Shown here piece by piece: positions 21,631 through 29,144 of a DNA stretch of 64,000 bases; position 1 is the first letter of the stretch, and each line of letters starts with the position of its first letter. The DNA is from Microbulbifer harenosus (GTDB taxonomy: Bacteria; Pseudomonadota; Gammaproteobacteria; Pseudomonadales; Cellvibrionaceae). The position numbers and the translations under genes were made by a program. The notes below the pieces were generated by a model. The model was not told where the DNA came from. It did no database searches and was given only the letters and a program-made list of their open reading frames with translations. The stretch covers positions 237,827 through 301,826 of the forward strand of contig NZ_VANI01000005.1 of NCBI RefSeq assembly GCF_005771435.1. The letters are read 5' to 3'.

Positions 21631-22176
21631 ATGAACACGCCACACTTATCCAAGACACCGTCATTTTCCCAACCCTCCCGCTCCCGCAGGTTGACACCGC
21701 TGGTTGCGGCGGCAATTGCCTGCTTTATTGCGACAGGAAAAGCCGGAGCCACCAGCTCCCACCCCGCTTACCTCAATGATGCATATTGCGAAAGCCTTGT
21801 TGAGCAATTCGTGGATTCCGGGATGCGAAGCCTGGGGAAATATATCAACGAAAACTTCAAGCCCGAGTATAAAGGTGGCATCCGAAACACAATCAACTTC
21901 CTCAATCAACGCGCGGAGTGGCTGGGTGAGTGCGATTCGTACCTGAGCGACACCGCAGACAGTCGTGTTTTCCACGACGAGCAAAACACCAAAGCCATAT
22001 TTGAAGCGATGGACGCACTGGCCAAGGAATTGCAGCTGGTACGCGAGGGGGTTGAATATCCCGATGCGGCGGGCAACAACAACCCGCGTCCGTTTGTCAA
22101 AAGCCGCTTCGACACTCTGGCAAAACTGGTGGACCAACACCACACGCGAATGCTGATGAAAAAACAGTTCAAATAA
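21631..22176 (+). CDS. Small secreted protein of unknown function
   Basis: No family is recognised. From the ATG at 21631 the protein has 181 residues: a polar, basic N-terminus, a hydrophobic stretch LVAAAIACFIATGKAGA (about 24-40) that looks like a signal peptide, then a mostly helical, charged mature part with two cysteines (in AYCESL and GECDSY) that could form a disulfide. An earlier ATG at 21574 would add 19 residues before the signal peptide and is less likely. It stands alone, divergent from gorA and convergent with ycjF. The base composition is slightly more AT-rich than its neighbours. Confidence 0.65.
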   Translation: MNTPHLSKTPSFSQPSRSRRLTPLVAAAIACFIATGKAGATSSHPAYLNDAYCESLVEQFVDSGMRSLGKYINENFKPEYKGGIRNTINFLNQRAEWLGECDSYLSDTADSRVFHDEQNTKAIFEAMDALAKELQLVREGVEYPDAAGNNNPRPFVKSRFDTLAKLVDQHHTRMLMKKQFK

Positions 22177-22302
22177 CCAGGGTCGGTCGCGCTGCGCGCA
22201 AGTGAGTCGCACGGGGCCGCACCGCAGATTTCGCTGTGCATTCGCCCGGCCTCGATCCTCATAGCCCAATGCGTATTGTAGAAACTGCACGCAATGAGCA
22301 CC

Positions 22303-22353
22303 CTAGCCCAGCGGTCAAATGTTTCACCCAGAACTATTTGACCTCCGGGCTAG
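22303..22353. repeat. Imperfect 18-bp inverted repeat overlapping the ycjF stop
   Basis: Arms 22303-22320 and 22336-22353 match at 16 of 18 positions around a 15-base loop. The right arm covers the ycjF stop codon. There is no T-run, so it may be an mRNA 3' stabilising hairpin or a Rho-assisted end. Confidence 0.55.
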
Positions 22354-23579
22354 GAATCGTGTGAGTTCCGCGGCTTAAGGTTTTCCCGGGCATTCTCCTG
22401 GACAATGTGGTCCGCATCTCTGACCGTCGCCGCCGCATCCGGCCAGCTATTGCGATCTCGCCCCAGCATCCGCTCTTTCAGACTGACGGCAATTCTCCGG
22501 GTGAGCGCGCCAAGACGCGGACGTTGCTTTTCCGAAAAAGGAATCGGACGGCAACTGTGCACTGCAGCCAACCCAATCCTTGCCATGAACAGGCCGGCCC
22601 CCATGCCCTGCCCCAGGCGCGCCGACACCGCACTGAGCATGCTGTCACCCACCAGTTCGGGCCACAATTCGCTTACCGCATATTCGCTGGCGCCACTGTA
22701 GGCCACCAGCGCAAGCACCTTCTTGAACAGACGCCAGCGCACCACCACTGACGGTCGCACGCCATAAATCTGAGCGACATCGTCAATCATGCGCATGGAC
22801 TGCCTAAGCGCCACTAAAACATCCAGGGTGGTAAAGGGACTTAATCCCACCAGCGCTCCGGTGGTCGTCGCATGGCGGACAATTCGCCGCAGCGCCTCCT
22901 GATCCAGCGCTTCAAAAAAATTCAGTTCCAGATGCCGCAACAGTTCGCTGTTGTCATAGTAATCCGGCATCTCGCCCTGCACCCGCGCGAGTAGCGCACC
23001 CTGAGGTTTCCCGGCAAAGAGTTCACTCAGTTGCTGATTGAGCGGGGCCACCGCGTCTGTGGCGCGGCTGTCACGTACCTGCGCCGCCAGCTCCTGAGTT
23101 TTCTGCAGCCTGCGCAGCGGTCGGCCCGCACGGAAATACTCCCAAACAGCGCTCCCCATGGTCAGCACCAGTATGCCGATTATCCCCCCAGCCAGCAGGC
23201 CAAGGGTCCAGTGCATTTCGGCAGCCCAGTAGAAAAACTGCCGCAGCTCCCAGAACACTGCGCCAAACGCGAGTGTCAGCGCCGCCAGCAGCGCCGGCTT
23301 CCATAGTCGCAGACGAAATACCGGTAACCGCAGTTCCGAAAAAGAGATTTTATCCGGCAGCGATTCGCCAGTGGTGATAGAGCGGGGAAGCTGTGCCGGC
23401 TCCTCCGCCAGCGGCTCCACCCGGGTACTGGCGCGGTCGCGCGCTGTGGGCTCTTCCGCGTCCAGATTTTCTATACGGGTCTGGCGTCGGGCGCCGGCGT
23501 TATGCGAAGCCCCGGTGCCACTCTCAAGACCTTTGCGTAACTCTTCCTGCCCGGAGGTATTTTTATCAGCACCAGCCAT
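22350..23579 (-). CDS. ycjF: YcjF family membrane protein (TIGR01620/DUF697 type)
   Basis: The 409-residue protein has a long charged N-terminal part (about 1-95), two transmembrane segments (about 97-117 and 125-148) separated by a short loop, and a conserved helical C-terminal domain with GVRPSVVVRWRLFKKVL. It is the usual partner of YcjX. The function is unknown; the pair is tied to envelope stress in E. coli by its place in the sigma-32/Psp-related set. Its ATG overlaps the ycjX stop codon by one base (TGATG), so translation is coupled. Confidence 0.85.
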   Translation of the reverse strand: MAGADKNTSGQEELRKGLESGTGASHNAGARRQTRIENLDAEEPTARDRASTRVEPLAEEPAQLPRSITTGESLPDKISFSELRLPVFRLRLWKPALLAALTLAFGAVFWELRQFFYWAAEMHWTLGLLAGGIIGILVLTMGSAVWEYFRAGRPLRRLQKTQELAAQVRDSRATDAVAPLNQQLSELFAGKPQGALLARVQGEMPDYYDNSELLRHLELNFFEALDQEALRRIVRHATTTGALVGLSPFTTLDVLVALRQSMRMIDDVAQIYGVRPSVVVRWRLFKKVLALVAYSGASEYAVSELWPELVGDSMLSAVSARLGQGMGAGLFMARIGLAAVHSCRPIPFSEKQRPRLGALTRRIAVSLKERMLGRDRNSWPDAAATVRDADHIVQENARENLKPRNSHDS

Positions 23580-25018
23580 CAGACCTTGTCTCCCAACAGC
23601 AGATTCAGCAGCGCATCCACGCGGATGTGCGGCATATAACCTTCGCGCCCGATCCCCATGGGGGGCCGCAACTGTGGCGGCAGGCCATCAGCGTAGTGTT
23701 GCCATTGGCTCTCCTGTGGCAGGTGCGCGAAGATCTCGGCATTCTCAAACCCGAGATAACGCCCATCCATGGCGTGCCCTACCAGCATGCGACGGCCATC
23801 GCGGACGCTTTCATTGGAACAGCGCACCGCCGCAATAGCCTCGCACGAAAGCGGCAAACCGCGGTGACGGGCAGCGGAAAAAACCTGCTGCAGCTGCTGC
23901 CCGAGCAACTGGCGCAGAGCGTCGTGATCCGCAGCCAGGACCTGGTCGACCTTGGTCGCGGCGAACACCAGACGGTCGATGCGCGGGCGCCACAGTTTGC
24001 GCAGCAGCCCATTGCTGCCATAGCTGAATGTATCGGCGATCTGCCCAAATGCCTTGCGCATGTCTTCGAGCGACGCCTCACCGGCAAACAGAGTGCTGAT
24101 CAGATCCACCAGCACCAACTGCCGGTCCAGGTGCCGAAAGTGGCTGTCAACAAACGGCACTACCCGCTCTTCCACATAGTGCCGATAGCGGGCCTCCAGC
24201 ACCTTGTACACACTTCCCTCGGGCAGTGCATCCAATTCCGACTGCGCTCGATGACCGATACCTGGCAGGGGGAAAAATCCATGCTCCTCACCGTCGAGCA
24301 GGGCCCGGCCCGGCTGCAGGTAGCTGAGCTTGCGCTCACTGCGGCAGTCGCGCAGAAATTGGCGGTAGTTGTGCCACAAACTGTCGATCTGCCGCAGATC
24401 AGCGGCGGCATCCGGCGCGAGCTCCCGCAGTTGCGACAGCAGTTCCGGCGCCAGCGTCGCCCGCGGTTCCTCCTCCAACAGATCCCGCTGGTGACGACAC
24501 CAGGTGGCAAAGTCCATCCTCAACAGCGGTAGATCCATTAACCACTCGCCGGGATAGTCGCGAAACTCCAGAATGAGTTTCTGCTGGTAATTGCGCCCGA
24601 AGCGCCGCCCCTGAAGATGCAGATGCAGCTCCAGAGCAGAAAGATCACGGGTAGATTCCGGCCAGCGCGGTGGGTTGGCGGTCAGCGCACTGAGGCAGCG
24701 CTCGTACTCGAACAGAGGCAGCCCGGTATCAAGCGCCGGTTTCAGCTCCGCGCCCAGCAAGCGACCATTCAGCGCGGGGGAAAAACCAGGCAGTTGGGCG
24801 CGGTCCGGGTGGCTGAGCTGGTAGATCAAACTCGTGATCAATGTGGATTTGCCCGCACCACTGAGACCGGTGATACCGATGCAGATGCGCCGATCCAGCA
24901 GCCGCTCGGCGGCCCAGTGCGACTTTTCCACAGCATCTTTGCGCAGCTGCCGCACCTGCTGCCTGAGCGCGCGCAATCGGCCTTTCCTTTTCCCGGACTG
25001 ATCGTCAGCAGAACTCAT
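23579..25018 (-). CDS. ycjX: YcjX family P-loop ATPase/GTPase-like protein
   Basis: YcjX-like proteins (DUF463) are soluble P-loop NTPases of unknown cellular role. The 479-residue protein has Walker A GLSGAGKS at about 51-58, the conserved LEFRDYPGEWLMDLPLL segment that holds the Walker B-like Asp, and FAATKVDQVLAADH, the family's G4-like NKxD equivalent (TKVD). The length matches E. coli YcjX. It is the first gene of the coupled ycjX-ycjF unit; about 210 bases separate it from the next minus-strand gene upstream, enough for its own promoter. Confidence 0.9.
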   Translation of the reverse strand: MSSADDQSGKRKGRLRALRQQVRQLRKDAVEKSHWAAERLLDRRICIGITGLSGAGKSTLITSLIYQLSHPDRAQLPGFSPALNGRLLGAELKPALDTGLPLFEYERCLSALTANPPRWPESTRDLSALELHLHLQGRRFGRNYQQKLILEFRDYPGEWLMDLPLLRMDFATWCRHQRDLLEEEPRATLAPELLSQLRELAPDAAADLRQIDSLWHNYRQFLRDCRSERKLSYLQPGRALLDGEEHGFFPLPGIGHRAQSELDALPEGSVYKVLEARYRHYVEERVVPFVDSHFRHLDRQLVLVDLISTLFAGEASLEDMRKAFGQIADTFSYGSNGLLRKLWRPRIDRLVFAATKVDQVLAADHDALRQLLGQQLQQVFSAARHRGLPLSCEAIAAVRCSNESVRDGRRMLVGHAMDGRYLGFENAEIFAHLPQESQWQHYADGLPPQLRPPMGIGREGYMPHIRVDALLNLLLGDKV

Positions 25019-25178
25019 GAATACTCCTGTTTACACGCGGAATCCATCGTGTCTATTGCCCGGATCCTGGCCCTGTGGGCAAAGCGAGAAGGGATGCAAA
25101 AACGTTGCTGTATTGCAGCAGAAATGGAGGTCTGTGCGCCCGTTTCAACCCCTGAAGCCCATCGACGCCCACACAAAG

Positions 25179-25201
25179 TAAAAGCGCGGCCTGAGCCGCG
25201 C
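25179..25201 (-). terminator. Rho-independent terminator of the DUF2807 gene
   Basis: A 7-bp stem GCGCGGC/GCCGCGC with a 4-base loop and a short T-run on the minus strand, 30 bases after the stop. Confidence 0.8.
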
Positions 25202-25231
25202 AATTGCATTAGGGAATCCGGAAGGTATAAA

Positions 25232-26020
25232 TCACTCTACCAGAGCAATGTCTCCGGAGCCCATGACCGAAAAAGACTCGCTCGCCGGGCGCTTGAGCAC
25301 GATGTCACCGGAGCCCATCACCGCACCGCCGGCGTTATTGGCACTCAGGTTGCGCCCCATGAAATCGCCGCTGCCCATCACGGTAATATTGAGGTTGGCC
25401 ACCTTGCCACCAATGGCCATATCACCGGAACCCTTGATCTGGGCGGTAAAGTCCTCGCCAATGAAGTTGTCCATGCGGAGATCGCCAGAACCTGTGATAC
25501 CTGCAGAGCCATGCACTGCCAGCACGGTGCCCAGAATCAGGTCACCAGACCCGGTAACGCTGGTACTAAGAGCTTCGGCAGCGACCTTTTCCACTTTAAT
25601 CAGACCGGAACCGGTAACACGGAGATCGAGCTTCTCGCTCTCCAGGGTGTCCGCAAGGGCATCCCCTGAACCGGTCACGCGTATAGCGCTCACCACTGGC
25701 AGGGTGACACGGAACTCGATTTCCGGCTCACTGCTGACGGTTACCACCCCGAACAGGCTTTTGCTGTCGGTCTCCACCCACAGGGACAGATTGCCACCGC
25801 GATCCACTTCAGCGCGGGCATAATCCAGGTCTTTCTCTTCGCCATGCGCGGTCACGGAGAAACTATTTCCCTGTACAACCTTGAGATTGGAACTACCTTT
25901 TAGCGCGATGGCGGAAAACCCATCCAGTGCGAAGGTTCGACTGGACGTCTGCGCGTGTACCACGCCGGTGCCCAGCACCAGTAACAGCAGCGAGGCAAAA
26001 ATAGACATTCTGGAAATCAT
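25232..26020 (-). CDS. Exported GIN/DUF2807 beta-helix protein with GSGD repeats
   Basis: From the ATG at 26020 (an ATG at 26008 is also possible) the protein has 262 residues. A signal peptide (MISRMSIFASLLLLVLGTG..., cleavage after VHA) leads into a 'putative auto-transporter adhesin, head GIN' domain. About eight repeats, each carrying xxGSGD or GSGL, are spaced 15-20 residues apart from about residue 110 to the end, as expected for a right-handed beta-helix with one Gly-Ser-Gly turn per rung. There is no cell-wall or membrane anchor. The role is unknown; surface or periplasmic binding is a guess from the fold. It is followed by its own terminator. Confidence 0.8.
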   Translation of the reverse strand: MISRMSIFASLLLLVLGTGVVHAQTSSRTFALDGFSAIALKGSSNLKVVQGNSFSVTAHGEEKDLDYARAEVDRGGNLSLWVETDSKSLFGVVTVSSEPEIEFRVTLPVVSAIRVTGSGDALADTLESEKLDLRVTGSGLIKVEKVAAEALSTSVTGSGDLILGTVLAVHGSAGITGSGDLRMDNFIGEDFTAQIKGSGDMAIGGKVANLNITVMGSGDFMGRNLSANNAGGAVMGSGDIVLKRPASESFSVMGSGDIALVE

Positions 26021-26131
26021 GAGCCGGTAACCTGTTTTCTTGTTAACTGCCACTGAGACGCACGCCGCCACCGGTTTGGATGCACGGGATGCAAAACTTT
26101 TTGTCAGGAAAGCCCTTATGGCGAGGTCGCC

Positions 26132-26551
26132 TCAAGCGGCGCTGTCGCGATAACCCAGTTCAACCAGCGCCGCGCGCAGTTTCGCCGCCTCAGCCGCCAG
26201 CACTTCTGGCGACGCCGGCTGCTGCAGAGCAAAGTCGAGATCGGCGATCTGGTCGATCGGCACCAGATGGTAGTGAGTGTGTGGTACTTCGAGCCCCGCC
26301 ACCATCACCCCCACGCGCTGAGGTGAGTACACCTTCTTCTGCGCCTTGGCCACCTTGCCAGCCACATCCAGGAGATGCGCGTTGATATCTGCAGGCACGT
26401 CGTCCCAATGGTCCACTTCCTCTACGGGGATAACCAGGCAGTGACCGGGCCTGACCGGCGCGATGGTCATGATCGCCACCGCGACGTCATCGCGCCATAC
26501 AAAGTGCCCTGGCAGTTCGCCATTGATGATCCGGGTGAAAATGCTCGCCAT
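26132..26551 (-). CDS. HIT family nucleotide-binding protein
   Basis: This 139-residue protein has the complete histidine-triad motif at 91-97 (HTHYHLV) and the upstream conserved block APVRPGHCLVIPVEEVDHWDD split over two strands. HIT proteins of this branch (Hint/HinT-like) hydrolyse AMP or other groups from the alpha-phosphate of nucleotides. The C-terminal 40 residues form an extra helix. It is transcribed alone to the left, divergent from the globin-like gene over 466 bases. Confidence 0.88.
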   Translation of the reverse strand: MASIFTRIINGELPGHFVWRDDVAVAIMTIAPVRPGHCLVIPVEEVDHWDDVPADINAHLLDVAGKVAKAQKKVYSPQRVGVMVAGLEVPHTHYHLVPIDQIADLDFALQQPASPEVLAAEAAKLRAALVELGYRDSAA

Positions 26552-27017
26552 CTTATGCCTCGTGTATTGCCCGGAGGCAACCTGGCCTCAGGGAGTGACA
26601 GAAAAAAACAACCTGCTGTCCGCGCGTATTGTGGTCACACTCCTGACCAGAGCGGCCGACCGGGATATTACAGACCAGGAAGTCTAACAGCGCCACTTTC
26701 TAGGGCGCCACCCGGGCTGACTGCTGAGGGTCAAGCGCACGGTGAAATTGCGCCTTCGGCAGGCACGAAAGGTAATACACGCCGACGTTCTGCATCAAAT
26801 TAAACCACTGCAGTACAACCCGTGGAAGGCTGTGACAATTTCGTGGTGATTCATTGGCAGGGGTATTTCCATCCCGTAATCTTGCCGCCCATATCGCGAC
26901 CGGCAGTCCCAGCCCCTTTCCAGAAGCCCCAAAAAGCACCCGGAAAGATCGACAGATCGAGGCCATTCGGACACCAACGCGACATACCGATTACCGTCTC
27001 ACAGGGGGAATCCACCA
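26552..27017. other. Intergenic region HIT gene - globin-like gene (no gene)
   Basis: About 470 bases between divergent genes, presumably with both promoters. Open frames of 60-90 codons here (for example 26700-26966, minus) have no ribosome-binding site or recognisable product. I see no repeat or terminator. Confidence 0.55.
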
Positions 27018-27464
27018 ATGCCAAGTGTTGTACCCGCTCTTGTACCCATTCACGCACCCGCCCCGGGGGATGCAACCGCTGCCGCGCCGGAAGTACATGG
27101 GTGTCCGCAGGGGCTGCTCGCCGGCCTGGGAGGGCGCCAGTTTCTCAGCCGGACCGTGGGCGAGTTCTACCAGGCGATTGGTAAATATATGTCGAGCGAG
27201 GACAGTGCAGAGCACGACAAACAGCACAGCCGCCAGGCCCAGTTCCTGACCCACGCACTGGCCGGAGAGCCTGAGCCCACCCACAGCGCGCGCGCCTGCT
27301 TCCTGGCCCGGGGCCTGAATCCGGCACTGTTTGAAGCCCTGCTTGAGTTTCTCGACGCGCGCCTGCTGGAACTGGGCTTTACACCGGCAATGAGTGACCA
27401 GTTGGTACGCACGGCCACCGATCTCTTTGACCGCTGCGACGAGCCCCTGTCCATCGCTTGTTGA
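27018..27464 (+). CDS. Truncated-hemoglobin-like protein (group I type) lacking the proximal His
   Basis: The 148-residue protein has a 30-residue Pro/Ala-rich start, then a region that aligns by eye with group I truncated hemoglobins: GLGG (36-39, AB turn), EFYQ (B9-B10 Phe-Tyr at 50-51), RQAQFLTHALAG (E helix), ARGLNPALF (F-G) and LLEFLDARLLELG (G helix). In Mycobacterium trHbN the proximal haem-binding histidine precedes QGRGI; here the aligned residue is Phe95, before LARGL. Either the protein binds no haem or it uses another ligand. AGGGGG lies about 9 bases before the ATG. It is monocistronic. The fold call is moderate, the function unknown. Confidence 0.6.
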   Translation: MPSVVPALVPIHAPAPGDATAAAPEVHGCPQGLLAGLGGRQFLSRTVGEFYQAIGKYMSSEDSAEHDKQHSRQAQFLTHALAGEPEPTHSARACFLARGLNPALFEALLEFLDARLLELGFTPAMSDQLVRTATDLFDRCDEPLSIAC

Positions 27465-27692
27465 ACTGCGCGTCTCACCCGGTGCGGCCCGCCCCCTTGG
27501 GCCGCCCCACTCGCCCTGCCGTAGAACCCCACAACCCACATTATCCGCGCGCACGCCATCAAAGCTCCTTGGTTGCGAGTACCGGGCCCGGCCCATACAA
27601 TGCACGTTCATTCAGCCTTAAAACCCCCGTTTGCTTTTCCTTCCGTAAGCGGTAAGCGCTACAACTCACTCTCAAGACACAAGAGATTGCCC

Positions 27693-28157
27693 ATGAAAAT
27701 TGCTAACCACAGCGTTGTGGAGATCAACTACACCCTGAAAGACGCCGAAGGCACCGTGATCGATACCTCCGAAGGTGGCCAACCGCTGAAATACCTGCAG
27801 GGCGTAGGCAACATCATTTCCGGGCTGGAAAAGGAAATGCTGGACAAGAGCGCTGGTGACAAATTCAACGTGGTGGTGGCGCCGGAAGACGGCTACGGCC
27901 CGCAGAACCCCGAACTGATCCAGACCCTTCCGAAGGACGCATTCGGCGGTGTTGAGGAGCTACAGGTCGGTATGGCCTTCCGCGCCCAAAGCACTGAAGG
28001 TCACCCCATCGAAGTGGAAATTATTGATATCGACGGCGACCAGGTCACCATCAATGGCAACCACCCGCTGGCCGGTGTGGAGCTGCACTTCGATATCGAG
28101 GTGATTTCCGTGCGCGAAGCGACTCCGGAAGAGATCGACCACGGCCACGTGCACTGA
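27693..28157 (+). CDS. slyD: FKBP-type peptidyl-prolyl isomerase, SlyD-like
   Basis: The 154-residue protein has the SlyD-type FKBP domain interrupted by the IF (insert-in-flap) chaperone domain: FKBP parts at about 1-70 and 125-148, IF domain between, with PEDGYGPQNPELIQ and NGNHPLAGVELHFDIEV. It lacks the long His/Cys metal-binding tail of E. coli SlyD and ends in HGHVH. Such proteins catalyse prolyl isomerisation and bind unfolded chains in the cytosol. The open frame runs upstream to 27573, but the ATG at 27693 gives the conserved MKIANHSVVEI start. It lies just upstream of tcdA. Confidence 0.9.
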   Translation: MKIANHSVVEINYTLKDAEGTVIDTSEGGQPLKYLQGVGNIISGLEKEMLDKSAGDKFNVVVAPEDGYGPQNPELIQTLPKDAFGGVEELQVGMAFRAQSTEGHPIEVEIIDIDGDQVTINGNHPLAGVELHFDIEVISVREATPEEIDHGHVH

Positions 28158-28289
28158 TCGATCCGGTTACCGCGGGGTGCACTCTGCGCCCTGCCCACCT
28201 CCCCTCCTGCAATCGCCGGCGGGAATACTCCTTGCCCAGCGTAAGCTTTCGCCAACACAATCATCCGCAACGCATCCCGGTTAATCTCC

Positions 28290-29096
28290 ATGCCTCTCAG
28301 TGACTCCTATCTGCAACGGTTTGGCGGTATTGCCCGACTCTACGGCACTCATGCGCTCGATGTGCTGCATGCGGCACACGTGGTGGTGATCGGTATCGGC
28401 GGTGTCGGCAGCTGGACTGCGGAAGCGCTCGCGCGCAGCGGTGTCGGCAACATCACCCTGATTGATCTGGACGACATCTGTATCACCAACACCAACCGCC
28501 AGATTCACGCGCTGGTGGATACGGTTGGGGAGATCAAGGTGGAGGCGATGGCGGAGCGGTTGCGGGCGATCAACCCGGAAATTTCTGTGCGTACCCGGGA
28601 AGACTTTATCGCCCCTGACAATTTCGCCGAGCTGCTCGCCCCGGAACAAACCCCCATCGATGTCGTGGTAGACGCCTTCGACAATGCGCGGGTCAAGGCA
28701 GCACTGATCGCCTATTGCAAGGCGCGCAAGATACGCCTGATTACCGTGGGCTCCGCCGGTGGCAAAATCAACCCCGCCGCCATTGAGTGCGCGGATCTGG
28801 GGCGCACTGTGAGCGACCCCATGCTGGCCAAGGTGCGCCAGCACCTTTACCGCTTCCACAATTTTCAGAAGTCCAGCAAGCGCCAGTTTGGCATCGATGC
28901 CATCTACTCCACCGAGCCCATGGTGTACCCGCAGCCGGACGGCCAGGTGTGCCAGCAGAAAAGCGGGATGCTGAACGGAGTAAAGCTGGATTGCAGCGGC
29001 GGCTTCGGCGCCGCCACTATGGTCACAGGCACCTTCGGTTTTATGGCCGCCAGCAAGGCGGTGGAGCGAATTCTCAAAGCGCAGCAGAAAGGTTAA
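28290..29096 (+). CDS. tcdA: tRNA threonylcarbamoyladenosine dehydratase (CsdL)
   Basis: TcdA uses ATP to convert t6A37 in ANN-decoding tRNAs to the cyclic form ct6A. The 268-residue E1-like protein begins with the RFGGIARLYG motif, then the nucleotide-binding GIGGVGSW (35-42), DLDDICITNTNRQ (59-71) and VVVDAFDNARVKAAL; the C-terminal part carries DCSGGFGAATMVTG. In E. coli it receives help from the CsdA-CsdE sulfur relay. Here a CsdA-CsdE fusion is convergent with it, 48 bases away. It follows slyD by 132 bases. Confidence 0.93.
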   Translation: MPLSDSYLQRFGGIARLYGTHALDVLHAAHVVVIGIGGVGSWTAEALARSGVGNITLIDLDDICITNTNRQIHALVDTVGEIKVEAMAERLRAINPEISVRTREDFIAPDNFAELLAPEQTPIDVVVDAFDNARVKAALIAYCKARKIRLITVGSAGGKINPAAIECADLGRTVSDPMLAKVRQHLYRFHNFQKSSKRQFGIDAIYSTEPMVYPQPDGQVCQQKSGMLNGVKLDCSGGFGAATMVTGTFGFMAASKAVERILKAQQKG

Positions 29097-29144
29097 CAGG
29101 ACAAAGCCCGCCCCTCCTCAACGGGAGGCTCAGTGGCCGTGCCG

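Noticed and set aside
26700..26966. An 88-codon frame in the HIT-globin gap
   Set aside because: No family similarity, no ribosome-binding site, and it lies where two divergent promoters are expected.
27476..27506. A GC-rich hairpin after the globin-like gene as terminator
   Set aside because: The arms GCGGCCC/GGGCCGC pair well, but no T-run follows, so I do not call it.
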